Origin: Streblospio benedicti
Lineage: Eukaryota; Annelida; Polychaeta; Spionida; Spionidae
Direction: 5' to 3'
Assembly (NCBI GenBank): GCA_019095985.1
Contig: CM032666.1
Coordinates: 52,082,615 to 52,146,614, forward strand
Length of the DNA: 64,000 nt
The notes beneath the pieces were generated by a model. It made no database searches. It was given only the letters and a program-made list of their open reading frames with translations, and was not told the DNA's origin. Positions within the stretch are counted from its first letter, which is position 1, and every line of letters starts with the position of its first letter. Positions 1 through 11,863 of the stretch are shown here, one piece after another. Both the position numbers and the translations under genes were made by a program.

Positions 1-242
1 AGTTCTATGCAAGTGAGATTAACTTGCATAGAACGTGCGATGTACTACAAAAACCACTCTCTGTCCCGACGCATTCCTAACGCACGGGGCCCGAGCGTAT
101 GTGCCCACAACTGTACTTTTGTCAATGCATGCAGAAAACGTCGTAGATGCCGCAGACCCCAACACGCCTTGCGGTGACCACCACCGCAAGGTGAAATGTG
201 TCCCTCGCTTCAGGGAAGTGAGGCTACCTCCCTATGAGGCTT

Positions 243-341
243 CCCAAGTGAGATAATCACATGTTAGGTTTATCGAGTGAACACTTTATTAAAAATTACA
301 TAGGATATGTGATCAACTTACAAATATAAATATATACAATT
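243..341. repeat. Direct repeat, copy 1 (pairs with 1473-1601)
   Basis: About 100 bp starting CCCAAGTGAGATA and ending in TATACAATTA recurs in the same orientation 1.23 kb downstream with small indels. Both copies contain TTTATCGAGTGAACACTTT and an AT-rich end. The two copies bracket a much more GC-rich block, so they may be the ends of one inserted unit, or simply two members of a dispersed family. No coding content is seen. Confidence 0.75.
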
Positions 342-345
342 ACTA

Positions 346-1472
346 GCTGTTTACCCGGAGTTGTTCGGGTTGAAAGAGATGAGATCTGGAACACATTAAG
401 TGCTCCCCCCTCCCCAAACTTTCCCCTGTCCCACATCCCTCACACCAGGTCCCGTCACTATGCAGGTCTGGGAAAGATTAGATTTCGATGAATTACATTA
501 GTAATTCAAAGTCCGTTCAGTGCGCCTGTATCACTAAGCTTCCTTCCATAGCCCCCTCGCACGTGGCAGCCAAATCACCACCCACATCTTCCGAAGACCA
601 CTGACCATCTGCATCTAAGCTCCGCCTACCTCACTTCAGGCATTGACCGCACCCTGGCTGCCGCCGCCGTGCTTGGCAGGCAGTTTACAAGCCCAACCGG
701 GTCTGGCAACAGTTTAATCTATAATCGCAGGGGGCGAGCACCGCCTACATAGCAGGCGCTACACAGTGGGACATCCAGGCTCACGGTGGCGGGAGCTCTG
801 CCGCCTTCCTGGAGTATATAGACACACGCAGCCAAGACAGTCAACAGTCCTGCCTGCCCTCACCTCAGCCATCCCCACCCTGCATACCCCACTGACCGCA
901 CAGGTCACCGGCTCCTTGCCAATCTGACATCCCTCTCTCCAAATTAAGCTCCGCCTCCTGTCAATCAAACCCCGCTGACCACACAGGTCACCGTCTCCTT
1001 GCCAGTTTGACCACCGGCTACTAGCTATAAACACCTGCTTTGTTTTTTCCCACCCTGCCCACCCTGCTTGTTGACCTTGTGCAACCCCACTCCCAGCTGG
1101 CGCCAACATGCACCACCACCATCTCCTTCCTCTGATCTCGCCGCCCCACTTATCGTCTCGATAATTACCCCTTTGTTCTGATTACTTCCCTTGTCACTCC
1201 ATGATCTGTCTTCCTCAGCCCCTCTATAGCTGAAATAAAGCGACCATTTACCTCTTCCCAAGGGGCACTTCCTTCATTATAGACAACAATACATCATTTT
1301 ATATGTACAATTATCACTTCATTTGTAGTTCATAGTAATAACATTTATTTGCCAAAGTTCACGGTCGTTACTGTGTGTTACTCTAATAAAATCAAACTCC
1401 TCACTCATATAAAAATTAACTTTAACAATGGTAATGTTTGTTTCGTTTTACACAAAGCTATCGATGATGCTA
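346..1472. other. GC-rich non-coding block between direct repeats
   Basis: This stretch is clearly richer in G+C than its surroundings. It contains a TATA-like TATATAG at 815-821, an AATAAA at 1234-1239, and an internal 83-bp-offset duplication (about 891-933 and 974-1016, both containing ACAGGTCACCG). Open frames here are short and have no family resemblance. The TATA-like and AATAAA signals with flanking direct repeats would suit an LTR-type or other retroelement end, but no primer site, protein or terminal duplication was found, so no class is assigned. Confidence 0.4.
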
Positions 1473-1601
1473 CCCAAGTGAGATACTTACATGTAAGACA
1501 TAGAATGACAAAGGTTTATCGAGTGAACACTTTTTTTTATTAAGAAGTACTTAGGATATGTGATAAACTTACAATTTTTTAATATAAATATATACAATTA
1601 T
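1473..1601. repeat. Direct repeat, copy 2 (pairs with 243-341)
   Basis: Second copy of the roughly 100-bp repeat, same orientation, slightly longer because of T-tract and small insertions. See copy 1 for the shared words. Confidence 0.75.
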
Positions 1602-2580
1602 TTATATCAATGCATACAGCTTTAAAATACTATAATAAAAAGTTAAATGTTCCAACAACATATGACTACTGTAATTCGCAAGTGTTCATGATCGAAGATC
1701 GCGACCAAGTTTTCCTCAATTCTCTCCTTGCTCGAGACCTAATCGCAATCAAGTCTTCTTAGTTTTTACCAGGTCTTTGTCAGGTCTTAACCACATCGCC
1801 ATCATCGGTGCTGTGCATTTATCGTGACCTAATCGTCGATACACACGACTTTTTTTTAGGTTGAGACTAGGTCCCGACCATGGAACGGGGGTGGGGGGTG
1901 GGGTAAGTATATTCATTTACTCGTTCTTGATTTATTCAAAATGTGTCTACCCCGGGCCCGGCCATGTGGAGCAGCCAAGGATGGTACATGTACACTCATT
2001 GGTGCAACACCTATTTGTTAGTGCTCTTAGTTAATGTCATGAACAGCTGAAATGTGTGTGTCTACAGATATTATATATTATATATAAATTCTGTTTATTT
2101 TTTTTCTATGAGAATATAAAAGATATATGTTTACATTAAAAACATCTTTATCACGGATTTAAAATAATCCATTATATATATACTTTAACAAAAGCAATAA
2201 CATCATAATGCATAAAAGTTTCTCTAAAAAGAATATTTTTCTTTCAAATATTGAGTCACAATGCACTCATGATTTCACCATATGAAAAGATAATCCTTGC
2301 CACTGAAAAAAGGCGTGTTATGATTCTTGAATGGAACACTGCACATAGATAAAGATGTATATATTCAAATGGCTCAGCAAATACTATTTATCAGTCTTTT
2401 GCATGTATTTTCAGTCGATATCGACCTCCAGAACTGCCTTGTAAAAATATATTGTATCAGGACTGTCCATATGGTTAGTTGCCAACCAGACTACTTTTGC
2501 CCCACTTCAAACATATTCAATAATCTAGCACACCTGCTACTTCTAGGAAAACCTCCAAAATCAATGAACATCAAAGAGAT
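1602..2580. other. AT-rich region without recognised genes
   Basis: Mostly AT-rich sequence with short TA runs near 2070-2090 and homopolymer tracts. The longest open frames are under 100 codons, have low-complexity composition and resemble no family I recognise. I see no RNA gene or transposon structure here. Confidence 0.5.
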
Positions 2581-2617
2581 CGCACGCTGTACGTGCGATC
2601 GCACGGTACAGCGTGCG
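2581..2617. repeat. Nested near-perfect palindrome
   Basis: Arms CGCACGCTGTAC (2581-2592) and GTACAGCGTGCG (2606-2617) are exact reverse complements. Between them GTGCGATCGCAC (2593-2604) is itself a perfect 12-bp palindrome, leaving only one unpaired G. The whole 37 bp could fold as a cruciform. It stands out as a CpG-rich island in AT-rich DNA. Confidence 0.85.
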
Positions 2618-2830
2618 TAGCTGTCATACGGCTGACGTAATTGTAGTGCAGAAGTCCAACCATAGGCGTCTATATGTCTGAGAGAGTGACTGCTCTGTGT
2701 TTTGTTATGATTATACAGATATTCCTACATTATTGCATTTTGCAATTTATTAATAAATTATCTTGTTAAACGTGTTGAAAATATGCCAGTTTATTTTGAA
2801 GCAGTATTGTAATTGTTTAGAAAAGACTGA

Positions 2831-2990
2831 TAAATACAAAAACGGGTTCGTTGTTTAACATTGATTATTTTATTGGGCTCGTTTTTGGGGCGTATCACGG
2901 CTCGTCCTTCGGGCTCGCCGTGATACGCCCCAAGAACTTCCCTAATAAAATAATCAATGTTAACAACTCACCCCGGTTTTGTCTATTTAT
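2831..2990. mobile_element. Palindromic foldback/MITE-like element
   Basis: About 160 bp is an imperfect long palindrome. TAAATACAAAAACGGG on the left pairs with CCCCGGTTTTGTCTATTTA on the right, and the centre GGGGCGTATCACGGC pairs with GCCGTGATACGCCCC around a loop near TCCTTCGGG. There is no coding capacity. Such fully palindromic units are usual for short non-autonomous foldback elements or for inverted solo ends. Target duplications were not resolved. Confidence 0.7.
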
Positions 2991-4880
2991 GTGGCATTAA
3001 ATGTAGACATGACATGAAATTCACCTGTGCATGACTTTTTAAGTTAGACACACCCAAGAAAGCCACTGTGCCTCACTCAAGTAACTTCAAATAAACACCG
3101 CATTAGTTTTAGACTGGATTTATGCTGCGGAGAATATTTTATCACTTCATAATCACTGTAATATAATAAGATGATATAATATAATAAGATGACACCATTA
3201 CCATATGGTATAATAAGATGACACCATCCTCTGCCATCCGAATAATATTTCTACAAAATTTTCAGTTTTCAAATCTAAATATTTCATATAATCCTACCCT
3301 CATTAAAACCTTCCATGGTTTAGTTTTAAGTTTAATCACTTGATTGGTGGACCCGAAAAGTGTGAAATATTGGAGAATGACGGAAGTATTTAGGGATCGC
3401 GTTTACAAATGACGTCAGCTACCGGGGTGGAGGTGGGGGGTCGGGGGTCGGGGGTGTTCGGCACTGGCTGACGTCAGCTTTCAGCTTCATCCCAGTTTTG
3501 AAGATGATTGAGATATTTTACCAGTCAGAGATATTTCCAGATATTGCATAATTATAATTTAGCAAATAAATTTTAATATAATATACCTCTAAAACAGATT
3601 TTTTTAAAAATACCAGTTTAAATCAGCTGTTAAATTGAAATTTTCTCAAAATTGGGGTGTTACACAGGAGTGCTTTTACTACTTAATTTGAATGGGCATT
3701 TAGGAAAAAGAGGAGGGAGGGCTGTTACATGGGGGTGGGCATTTAGATGGTTGTATACGGTAGTTAAATAGTACAAAAGAAAAATATAAAGAATAAATTT
3801 CATGTTTATAAAACTCATCCTCAGCTAATAATGAAAAAAATTATATGCACTTTTTTTATTTGATCTGTCAAATTAGTGTTCTGAGCAACAAATTTTTAAC
3901 CTCAGAGGCGGGTGGCTTTTGGTAAGTTTCCCCGATCCGTCACCCTCCTCTTTGATAAAAGTTACCTACATCAGTCGGAGTGAAAAAAATGTCTCAAATA
4001 GCTAAATTAAGCATTGAATCCTCTTGTTTTGGGTGTCTTTGGGTAGATTATCAAAATAAAATAACATCTTATGCTAAGATTTAAACAAATAGTTCGTGTT
4101 TCAGTGAGAAAAATGCTTGTATAGAATTGTTCACATTTTGGTTTAGTTTGGGTGGTGAGGAGAGTGGCGACCGCCACCCTGCTGATGAGGGGTGTGTGTG
4201 TCAAAAATAGCCAAATTTTGGCTGACGTAATTTGTGAACGATCCCTTAATATTTACTGTTCCCATCTCATTCTTATCAAATTACTTTTGAACCAATTATG
4301 ATGTTGTTTATCATAGAAACATAGGCTTAGTTTAAACAGCCAGATATGCACTTGAATACAATGTAGGCTTTAACCTGACATGAGGGGTTGGGCTATAAAT
4401 ATTACTATGAAGTATAATAGAACAGAATTCCGCATACATTGATTGAATTAAAAGTTTCTGAACCCCACTGGTGAAATGACACCATGACATAATTTTTTTT
4501 CAACATGGCCTGTCAAAAACTGTTGAATGTCAAACACTGTAGCTCTTGGGGATCGTTAAAAAATGACGTCACCTCATTTTTGGCCATTTTTACCCCTACC
4601 CCTCTTGTCACCTTTCGTCATCTTTGCAGCACCCCCCTCCTGGTAAGTGATGCGTCATCTTTGCCTCAACAACCCCCCGGCCTGCAATATGGTTTTGTGA
4701 TGACATCTAACATTGATTTAACTGTGCCTATATCTATATACAAATACGTTTGAATAATATGTCTACAATTTAGACATAATTTTACAAATGTATTTAGGAC
4801 ATAAAGCAAACGTGGCAATATGACTTCAAACTAGTAAATAGATCTATATCACAATTCACTTAACATGTCAGAAAGTAATC
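2991..4880. other. Non-genic region with a G-rich/TGACGTCA cluster
   Basis: No gene is recognised. Near 3165-3230 the phrase TATAATAAGATGA recurs four times. At 3410-3417 and 3469-3476 two perfect TGACGTCA palindromes (CRE-type CREB/ATF site, known consensus) flank a G-run stretch at 3424-3455 with several runs of four to six G. The remainder is AT-rich, with short unremarkable open frames. Confidence 0.5.
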
Positions 4881-5001
4881 ACAAAATGTTCTAGGTGCTG
4901 CTCGTACCATAATAAAATACAACAAAAGTTTAGATAAAGTCAAAAAGGTACGAAATATTTATTTTATACAAATTTTCGCTCCATCAGAGCTTCTTCAGGT
5001 A
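4881..5001 (+). repeat. Penelope-associated end repeat
   Basis: This 120-bp stretch is the reverse complement of 26424-26536, which directly adjoins a Penelope-like GIY-YIG remnant. Both contain GCTCCATCAGAGC (a hairpin) beside TTTCG and AAATATTTATTTTATACAAA. It is probably a fragment of the same element's terminal or intervening region. No protein-coding part is present at this site. Confidence 0.65.
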
Positions 5002-5495
5002 TAAATAATCAATTCAGTCAGAACGTTGTACGGGATTAGACACTTCTGGAAATGATTTTCTACGTCCGCCGCAAAATAATCCCTCTTTTTAGGAGTGTAA
5101 AAAATGCAATTTTTCAAAGTAAAAGCCTCTCACATAAAAAGTATCAATCTAAAAATTCTAATCATGTTCATATGGCACATGCATATATTTCCATTGCTCC
5201 TGTTTACGACACGCTTGTTTGTTTTTGCCATAGTAATCATTTCATATGAATAAATCAAGACCCAAAGATGGACCTCTAGTTCTCATAATCCGTCACATAC
5301 AGTGCTGTAACTTCTGTCTTCAGTGTCTTTTTCCCATGAAATTTACAGATCACAAAGATTTTATCCATCCAAACAACATCTGTAAATATGGTTATATGAC
5401 ACGACCTGGTTTGGAAATACTTTAATAGGATGGCTAAACACACGACGTCCTTGTAAAAACACTCTACTTTAGCTTTGCAGCAGATTTGAAACGTT

Positions 5496-5595
5496 NNNNN
5501 NNNNNNNNNNNNNNNNNNNNNNNNNNNNNNNNNNNNNNNNNNNNNNNNNNNNNNNNNNNNNNNNNNNNNNNNNNNNNNNNNNNNNNNNNNNNNNN
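5496..5595. other. Assembly gap of 100 N
   Basis: Exactly one hundred N characters, the usual placeholder length for a gap of unknown size. Sequence on either side is AT-rich and non-genic. Confidence 0.99.
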
Positions 5596-7547
5596 TGTTG
5601 CCATATCAAATACAGTGTAGATATATCATTTGCAAAACCTAAACTATAAGTGTGAGTTCATAAAAATGATAGAATATTTTTCAAGTAAGCAGCATACTTT
5701 AATTCTTTGTTAAAATGTGTCAAATTGTATTATAGGATGAAATATACTAAAAGGAAGTGTTCATTAACATTAAGCAAGGGAGGTTGTGATGGGCAGACAA
5801 ACATAAGATGTCAAGTCTTTCCATCAACTCCCAAAATCAGTGGTTGGCTTGTTTTCTATAATACAATTTTCAATCAATCAACAATCAATCAAATCCTAGA
5901 TTTGTTTGGAAAGGTCCCAATTATTTCTTCAATTTGAGTGTGGCCTGGCTGCCCAGTCTACTTCTCATCCGTCTCCTTCAGAAATCTATCATTTGAATCT
6001 GGATTCATAATGCATGTATATAGGTACAAACATGTTGTTTTCGTATACAGTGTATATCTAATACTCATGATGGTTTATGAAATAATGATAACAAGTTATG
6101 GTATATGGCAATTTGAAAAAAGACGCTTTTAGGGAACAAATATTTAATGTCGTTCTGGGTACTCCCCTCAAAATAAGTAACAAAACTGTAATCTGTTGTT
6201 ATTGCAGGTGAATAAAATGTACAAAATTATCTTGAACCTCCATCTTCAAAATGGATGAATTATTAGATGGCCCATCCAACCAACTCCAATTGAATGTCTT
6301 AAAAATAAAAGGACACCCCATGTAATTTACACCGTCCTAACAAGTAATTCATAAAACCTGTAAACTACAACATTATGCATTTACTATTCACTTAAAATTA
6401 CTTTACAAGTCATACCTTCTAAGTATTCTTTTGTTCATGTCAAGGGATATTTATATTAATATGTGCATTAACAACAAAAATACTTGATCATACTATTGAG
6501 TTTATTATGACATCTATAACACATCAGGTTTATTTTGAATTTAGCTTTTATTATTCAATAAAACTTGCTTTCAATATGGATGAAACAGGTACATACTGTA
6601 ATTCTATATACATGCTAAATTGAGTTTGACATCATTTGATTCTGATGTATATTTACTTAGATAATGAATGCATAGAACCTCCCCATATTGCACTTCCATG
6701 TTGGTATCTGCATTGGTAATGCTTCAGAGAAGTGCAAGAAATTGTTTTCACCACTGTCTATACATATGCAACAAATTAAAAAAAAACTGATACAACACAA
6801 CAAATTCAGAATTAATTTAAACAAAACAAAATTGATAATTGCTTCTTTGTACTTATATCATAAGTAGAAGTATCTTTGTTCCCAGACTTGAACTTTACCA
6901 TATGAGTCTTAGAATTCACAAGTTGAGATGCAAATCGCAAACTACATATGTGTTTTTTAATGTTAGTAAAGATCTAATTCTCTAATGAGATCTATTTGAC
7001 TGATGAAAATTTCTGTTTACAAATATTTTTTGTACATTTCAAGTCCTTCTTGTACAAATCAAGCAGGTTTTATCAGCTGTTACAGAGGTGAAAATAGAAT
7101 TTTTGAACCATTTTTTCATGTCTGACTTTTTATCTTTCTGGTCCATCCATAATTCTTAGTAAGTTCCTGAAAATGAAAAGATGTTAAATCATAGTATGCT
7201 ATGATAGGTTGTCAAAAATATTAAATTATCAATCAAAGTAATGTCTTTACATTAACATTGTAGTCATATGCTTTAAAAGGAATATTCAAATATTGTGATG
7301 CTTTCTCCATTTTACAAGGAAAGTGTCTTAGCCAAGATCTATATTCAAGAAACTAACTTAACCTATTCCATACTCTATAAAGACTGGTAACATAAGAACT
7401 TTCTACTCATTCCCATGCCTAAAAGTGAAATCCTTGGTCTAAGATGTATGAAATAGTTATTTGAACATTAAGATAAATATATCTGATACTCATCATTTGA
7501 ATTTAATACGTCTCTGGGAACTCTTGTAGGGGCTAAATATAGATTTG
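5596..7547. other. AT-rich region without recognised genes
   Basis: About 2 kb of AT-rich sequence. Short open frames of 60-76 codons show no family resemblance and no splice context. I see no repeat structure beyond simple A/T tracts. Confidence 0.5.
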
Positions 7548-8300
7548 TCTCCATCACAGACTACTCTACATGGGAGCCTGGCGGATCTGCATTATGCAGA
7601 TTTTAACAATAATAATTGGCTCAGTAAATACAATATTGTATGGAGAATCACATGTTAAAAGGACATGTATGTTCATGATTGGTTTCATACAACAATGCAA
7701 CCTAAAACAAGCATAAGAATATTGTTACGTGAATAGTCTCTACAGACTTTGATCAACATAAGGCCCTGGCAAATCTGTCTTATCGCCACACAGATTTCAA
7801 CTATAGAATTTCGTAAAATGATTAAACATTGTATGAAGAATGATATATTGAAAGGTCAGTTATGGTCATGATCTTTTTCATAGAAAAATTTGACAATCAT
7901 CAGTAAAAATGGGCTGCATGTTGAGTTGATTGTTGACAGTCTACGCACAGACCTTACTCCACGTATGTATCTGTCATATCTGTCTTTCGGGGATTTCAAC
8001 CATAAAAATTGACAGGAGAACGTAATAGTGAATAACAAATAACACATAAAAAGGAAAATTATGTTCATTATGTTTTTCATACGACAAATTGACTATCACT
8101 AGCAAAAATAGATTCCATGTTGGCAGTCTTTACATAGACTTTGCTCCACAGAAGACACTGGCAAATCTGTCTTCAGGGGATTTGAGCCATAAAATTCGAC
8201 AGGATGATTAAATAGTGTATGACAAACAATATATTATATGACACGATGTTTTTCATACAATACTTTACCAATAACCAACTAAAAATGACTTTAATTTGCT
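7548..8300 (+). repeat. Degenerate tandem repeat, four units of about 190 bp
   Basis: Units begin near 7548, 7737, 7940 and 8127 (spacing 189, 203 and 187). Each begins with TCT plus ACAGACTTT-like words, continues with CTGGCAAATCTGTCTT, GGGATTTCAACCATA, GATTAAATAGTGTATG and TTTTTCATAC, and ends near TGTTGACAG. The units are well diverged, so the array is old. The spacing is in the range of nucleosome-length satellites, but there are only four units. Confidence 0.75.
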
Positions 8301-8531
8301 ATGAAAATGTCGACTGTACCTTACTTTAAACTATCCGTTCTCTGGTACCTTACGTCGCAAAACCAGAGCCTTTTTACGTCATATCGATCCGCGTATTTCC
8401 AGTAAATCTTCGAAAATTCTCGGCTGCGTTCTGACTGATTAAGTACGTCATACTGGCTAAAACGTAAGTCAGCAAACGTATGACGTATAAAGTTAAACAT
8501 AATACGTAACATTACACAAGCATTTAACGTA

Positions 8532-8743
8532 TAGACGTCTCATTCATAATATGAGCATCACTCAAATTATGGGCACATCAGTCAGTAAAACAAATGGTCA
8601 GTTATTCTCCTATCTGTTATTTACGACTTCCGTTTTGATTAGTGTCGAACGCACGCGTTGTCATGGAGATAGACGTAACCTTCAACCCTACGACGGATGT
8701 GCCCATAATTTGAGTGATGCTCATAATATGAATGAGACGTCTA
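8532..8743. mobile_element. MITE with 52-bp perfect terminal inverted repeats
   Basis: The left end starts TAGACGTCTCATTCATAATA and the right end is its exact reverse complement over about 52 bp. The total is 212 bp. ACGTA at 8527-8531 and again at 8744-8748 fits a 5-bp target-site duplication. The internal 108 bp carries no credible gene. Identical arms suggest either recent insertion or constraint by palindrome-copying. The superfamily is not assigned from these ends. Confidence 0.85.
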
Positions 8744-8748
8744 ACGTA

Positions 8749-10580
8749 AAGCGACAATTTAACTTCAGAATGAAACATAGCATTACAATAATGATATCTT
8801 CAGATAAAGGCACTGCCTTATAGATTGCCAACACTTAGATTTTGACCTACAGACTGTTGACAATCGACATAATTATTTCTTCAAAAATTACTTGTACATG
8901 TAGAAGCCTTTGTATTCAGAAATTAATTGTTTGCCTTTTTTTTCCTGCAGTCTGGTCTTGTTTTTGTTTGCATAGTCTTTTTAATTTTTTGTAACAATAT
9001 TGTAAAACCGCGGGCTTAATTATATGCATGGTTCCTACCATAAATGTAATTTATACCTTTTGAATCAACATTTTATCGTGACTCGAGTCAAACCAATATC
9101 TTATAATGAGATCTACTTGTTTTGCTACAAATATAATAATGGCTATTTTGATTGGTATCCTATCTAGTAATCAAACTGTGAAGTTAATTAGTAATCAAAC
9201 TGCAAAGTTAAGACACTCCTAGCCTCATATAGATGCTGGTGAAGTACTATTATAAAGGTAACTGGATAAGTCTTTTAGATAAGAAAAATAGAAAAACTTG
9301 TGTAGCAATTGAGAAAAATGATTATACTGGGTACAAATGTGTACTGTTTAAAATAAACACCTCTAAATCTGAAAACATACACCATTAAATGCTACATTAT
9401 GTACATAATTTTCTTATATTCTTTGTCTATAAATAAATTGATACATACATTTAGAGACTCATATAGGGAATCAAATATTTGTTATCATGTATCAATATAT
9501 ATATAAAAAAGATAATAAATCCCGTGCACAAATATTTCTTCTTTTACAAAACTGATCAAATGTCCCACCACCACACAATAGAAAAATATTCATACAATTA
9601 ATTAAAAAAAATTGTTTAAAGGAACTAAAAGTTTTTAGCATGTGTAAAAATAAATATATGTACATGCATTGATAGATACATACATAAATAAATATTTAGG
9701 GAACACAAGTCAGCAATTGCCTAATTTTCATAACATCAGAATAGTGGTCGCTTTTTGAGGACATTATGATTGAAATTAAAGTATAATAAAAATGTCTTTA
9801 TGCCATTGGAATCTCATTTCTAGCATATTTGTATATTGTGCGTACAAGATAACATATACACATAACTTTTGTGTGTGAATTAAAACACCTTTATGTTTAA
9901 ACAATTGAATTGAATTGTATTGTAAACCAAAAAGGGCGAGATTCAAGTATTGATTGGCAATCAAGTGAAGAGATGATCAGTAACGTGTAGTTAATTAACA
10001 CAATGAAATAATGTGTTATGGTGACAGTGTAATGGCCTATAGGGGGGTTTATTGAGGCCATTTGAGGATACCAATGCTGGATAGATGGTGTATTAATTTG
10101 CAGCATGCACGTATGCTCACTACGTTGTGACGTACACCGTTTAATCAACGTAAGTAAAGCATTTACGTCACGCATATGTTGGAGCGAGTGCTGTTTGTTT
10201 ACCGAAAACATTTTCGTAAATAGTATGGTGTCCCTTTTTATTTTTTAACGAGATTCCAGGAAGTTGTCATTTTTCTAATCAATAAGCATTATTGGTAGGA
10301 TGTTAGCCTTCTAAAAATTCTGTAACAAATAAAAATTGGTCAGATTTTTCATTTCAAGCACACTGGTTTCTTACGCCGTACGTGCGATACGCGCCAACCT
10401 GGTTGGCCATATTAAAATTAACATTTTTCAGCTGTGTATCAATTACATTAATTTAACATAGTATTTACAGTAAGATTAAATTTAAAGTTATATATTAGTA
10501 TAAGATCTCCTGCTTACAACCTGTGTAAGACAGCAAGATCAAAAAGAAAAAAGTAGAAGTAGGTATTTCTCCTAAGAAGT
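8749..10580. other. AT-rich region without recognised genes
   Basis: No gene is recognised. A 22-bp segment at 8760-8781 (TAACTTCAGAATGAAACATA and two more bases) is identical to the sequence interrupted by a transposon at 23480-23500. The rest is AT-rich with many short A/T tracts. Confidence 0.5.
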
Positions 10581-10640
10581 TACAATGTTATTGGAATAAA
10601 ACTATGAAACAACAATGTGAACTAACATGTAACTGTAAAT
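10581..10640. repeat. Single arm of the 24336-24481 palindromic family
   Basis: ACAATGTTATTGGAATAAAA and the following bases (CTATGAAACAACAA, GTGAACTAA, TGTAACTGTAA) match one arm of the palindromic element at 24336-24481 with a few substitutions. Only one arm is present, so this is a partial copy. Confidence 0.65.
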
Positions 10641-10853
10641 ATCACACATCAAATGATACTATTATATAACTACTATATAATATATTTCATAAAAACCTGT
10701 TTATTTATATTAATAAGTAAAACAATACCATTATTATTTTACTCAAAATTAACAAGATTACCAAAGTTAAAGTCTGTATTCAATCCCCTACCTAGTAGAC
10801 AGCCTAGTTTACCTATAATTTTAGCTTCTAATTTTCTTCGAATTGTTGAACTA

Positions 10854-10919
10854 CAATATTTTAGACCTTGAATCTGAATATCTTCCAAACTATATTCAGA
10901 TTCAAGGTCTAAAATATTG
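10854..10919. repeat. Perfect 28-bp hairpin with 10-nt loop
   Basis: Arm 10854-10881 (CAATATTTTAGACCTTGAAT and eight more bases) is the exact reverse complement of 10892-10919. The loop is 10 nt. No similarity extends beyond the arms. It could be a small foldback element, a replication-slippage palindrome, or a transcribed hairpin. The arm is slightly longer than a typical miRNA duplex and perfectly paired, which is unlike most animal miRNA precursors. Confidence 0.85.
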
Positions 10920-11863
10920 TGATCTTGAAAAAGCTTGTGAATATGACATGAAAAGTAAAATACTGGGGTTGGCAAAACGCGGGGTTAACATCTAACTCAG
11001 AAGCAAGAGGCCAAATTAGATTATTCTTACTTATGATAAGCAGAATCTCTTAATGAAAGCAATATGCAAAAGTGCTTTGTAAAATGGAGTCAAGTATTGA
11101 AGCGTCACCGTGGTGTTACCAACTAGAAATGTACCAGTAAAGGGGATAATTACACATCATTGTGAAGGCCATCTTGATTAATTGTGGTCACCTTAAAATC
11201 ATATTACATATTTCCATACCAAGTGGCTCGACCTAAGACAAGGACTCCCAAAAAAGCATCCATATCCAGCAAGAGGGTTTATATGTGACAAAATGTGTTC
11301 GTAATAACCACAAAGGTTAGCTAACAAAGGTTAGCTATCTGGAAAAACAGTGGAAATTTTGAACAATGTCGGCCATCTTGAAAATGTCGGCCATCTTGAA
11401 AAAATGTTGGCCATAATAAAAATGGGTGCATCTTTAAGCAAAATTATGTATTTCAACTCTCCATGACATGACAAATAACAATCAATGCTACAATCCTCTA
11501 CATCCATCAAGAGCCTCTGTATGCGTGGCAAAGTGTGTTTGGTTTTATGATTAAAATGGCAGCCATATTGAAGAACTATGGCCATATTGAATTGATATTG
11601 TATTGAAATTTATGATCATGCTTTCATTGTAAACATTTACTGCTAAGACATTCATATAGACACATGCAGAATGAATATATGACAACTTAATTTGAAGGTA
11701 CAAGGATTTCTAATAATTTGGCGGCCATCTTGGAAAAATCAGCCATATATGAAAGATATGAAATATCTCTTTATTCTATTTCAAAGTATATGTATTGATG
11801 TATAATTGGGCAAAGTCTGGTGCTTTTAACCCAAATCCCACGATTTCTATATATGTTACAGTA

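Noticed and set aside
35-256. 73-codon open frame near the left edge
   Set aside because: No family resemblance, no splice context, and it overlaps a repeat.
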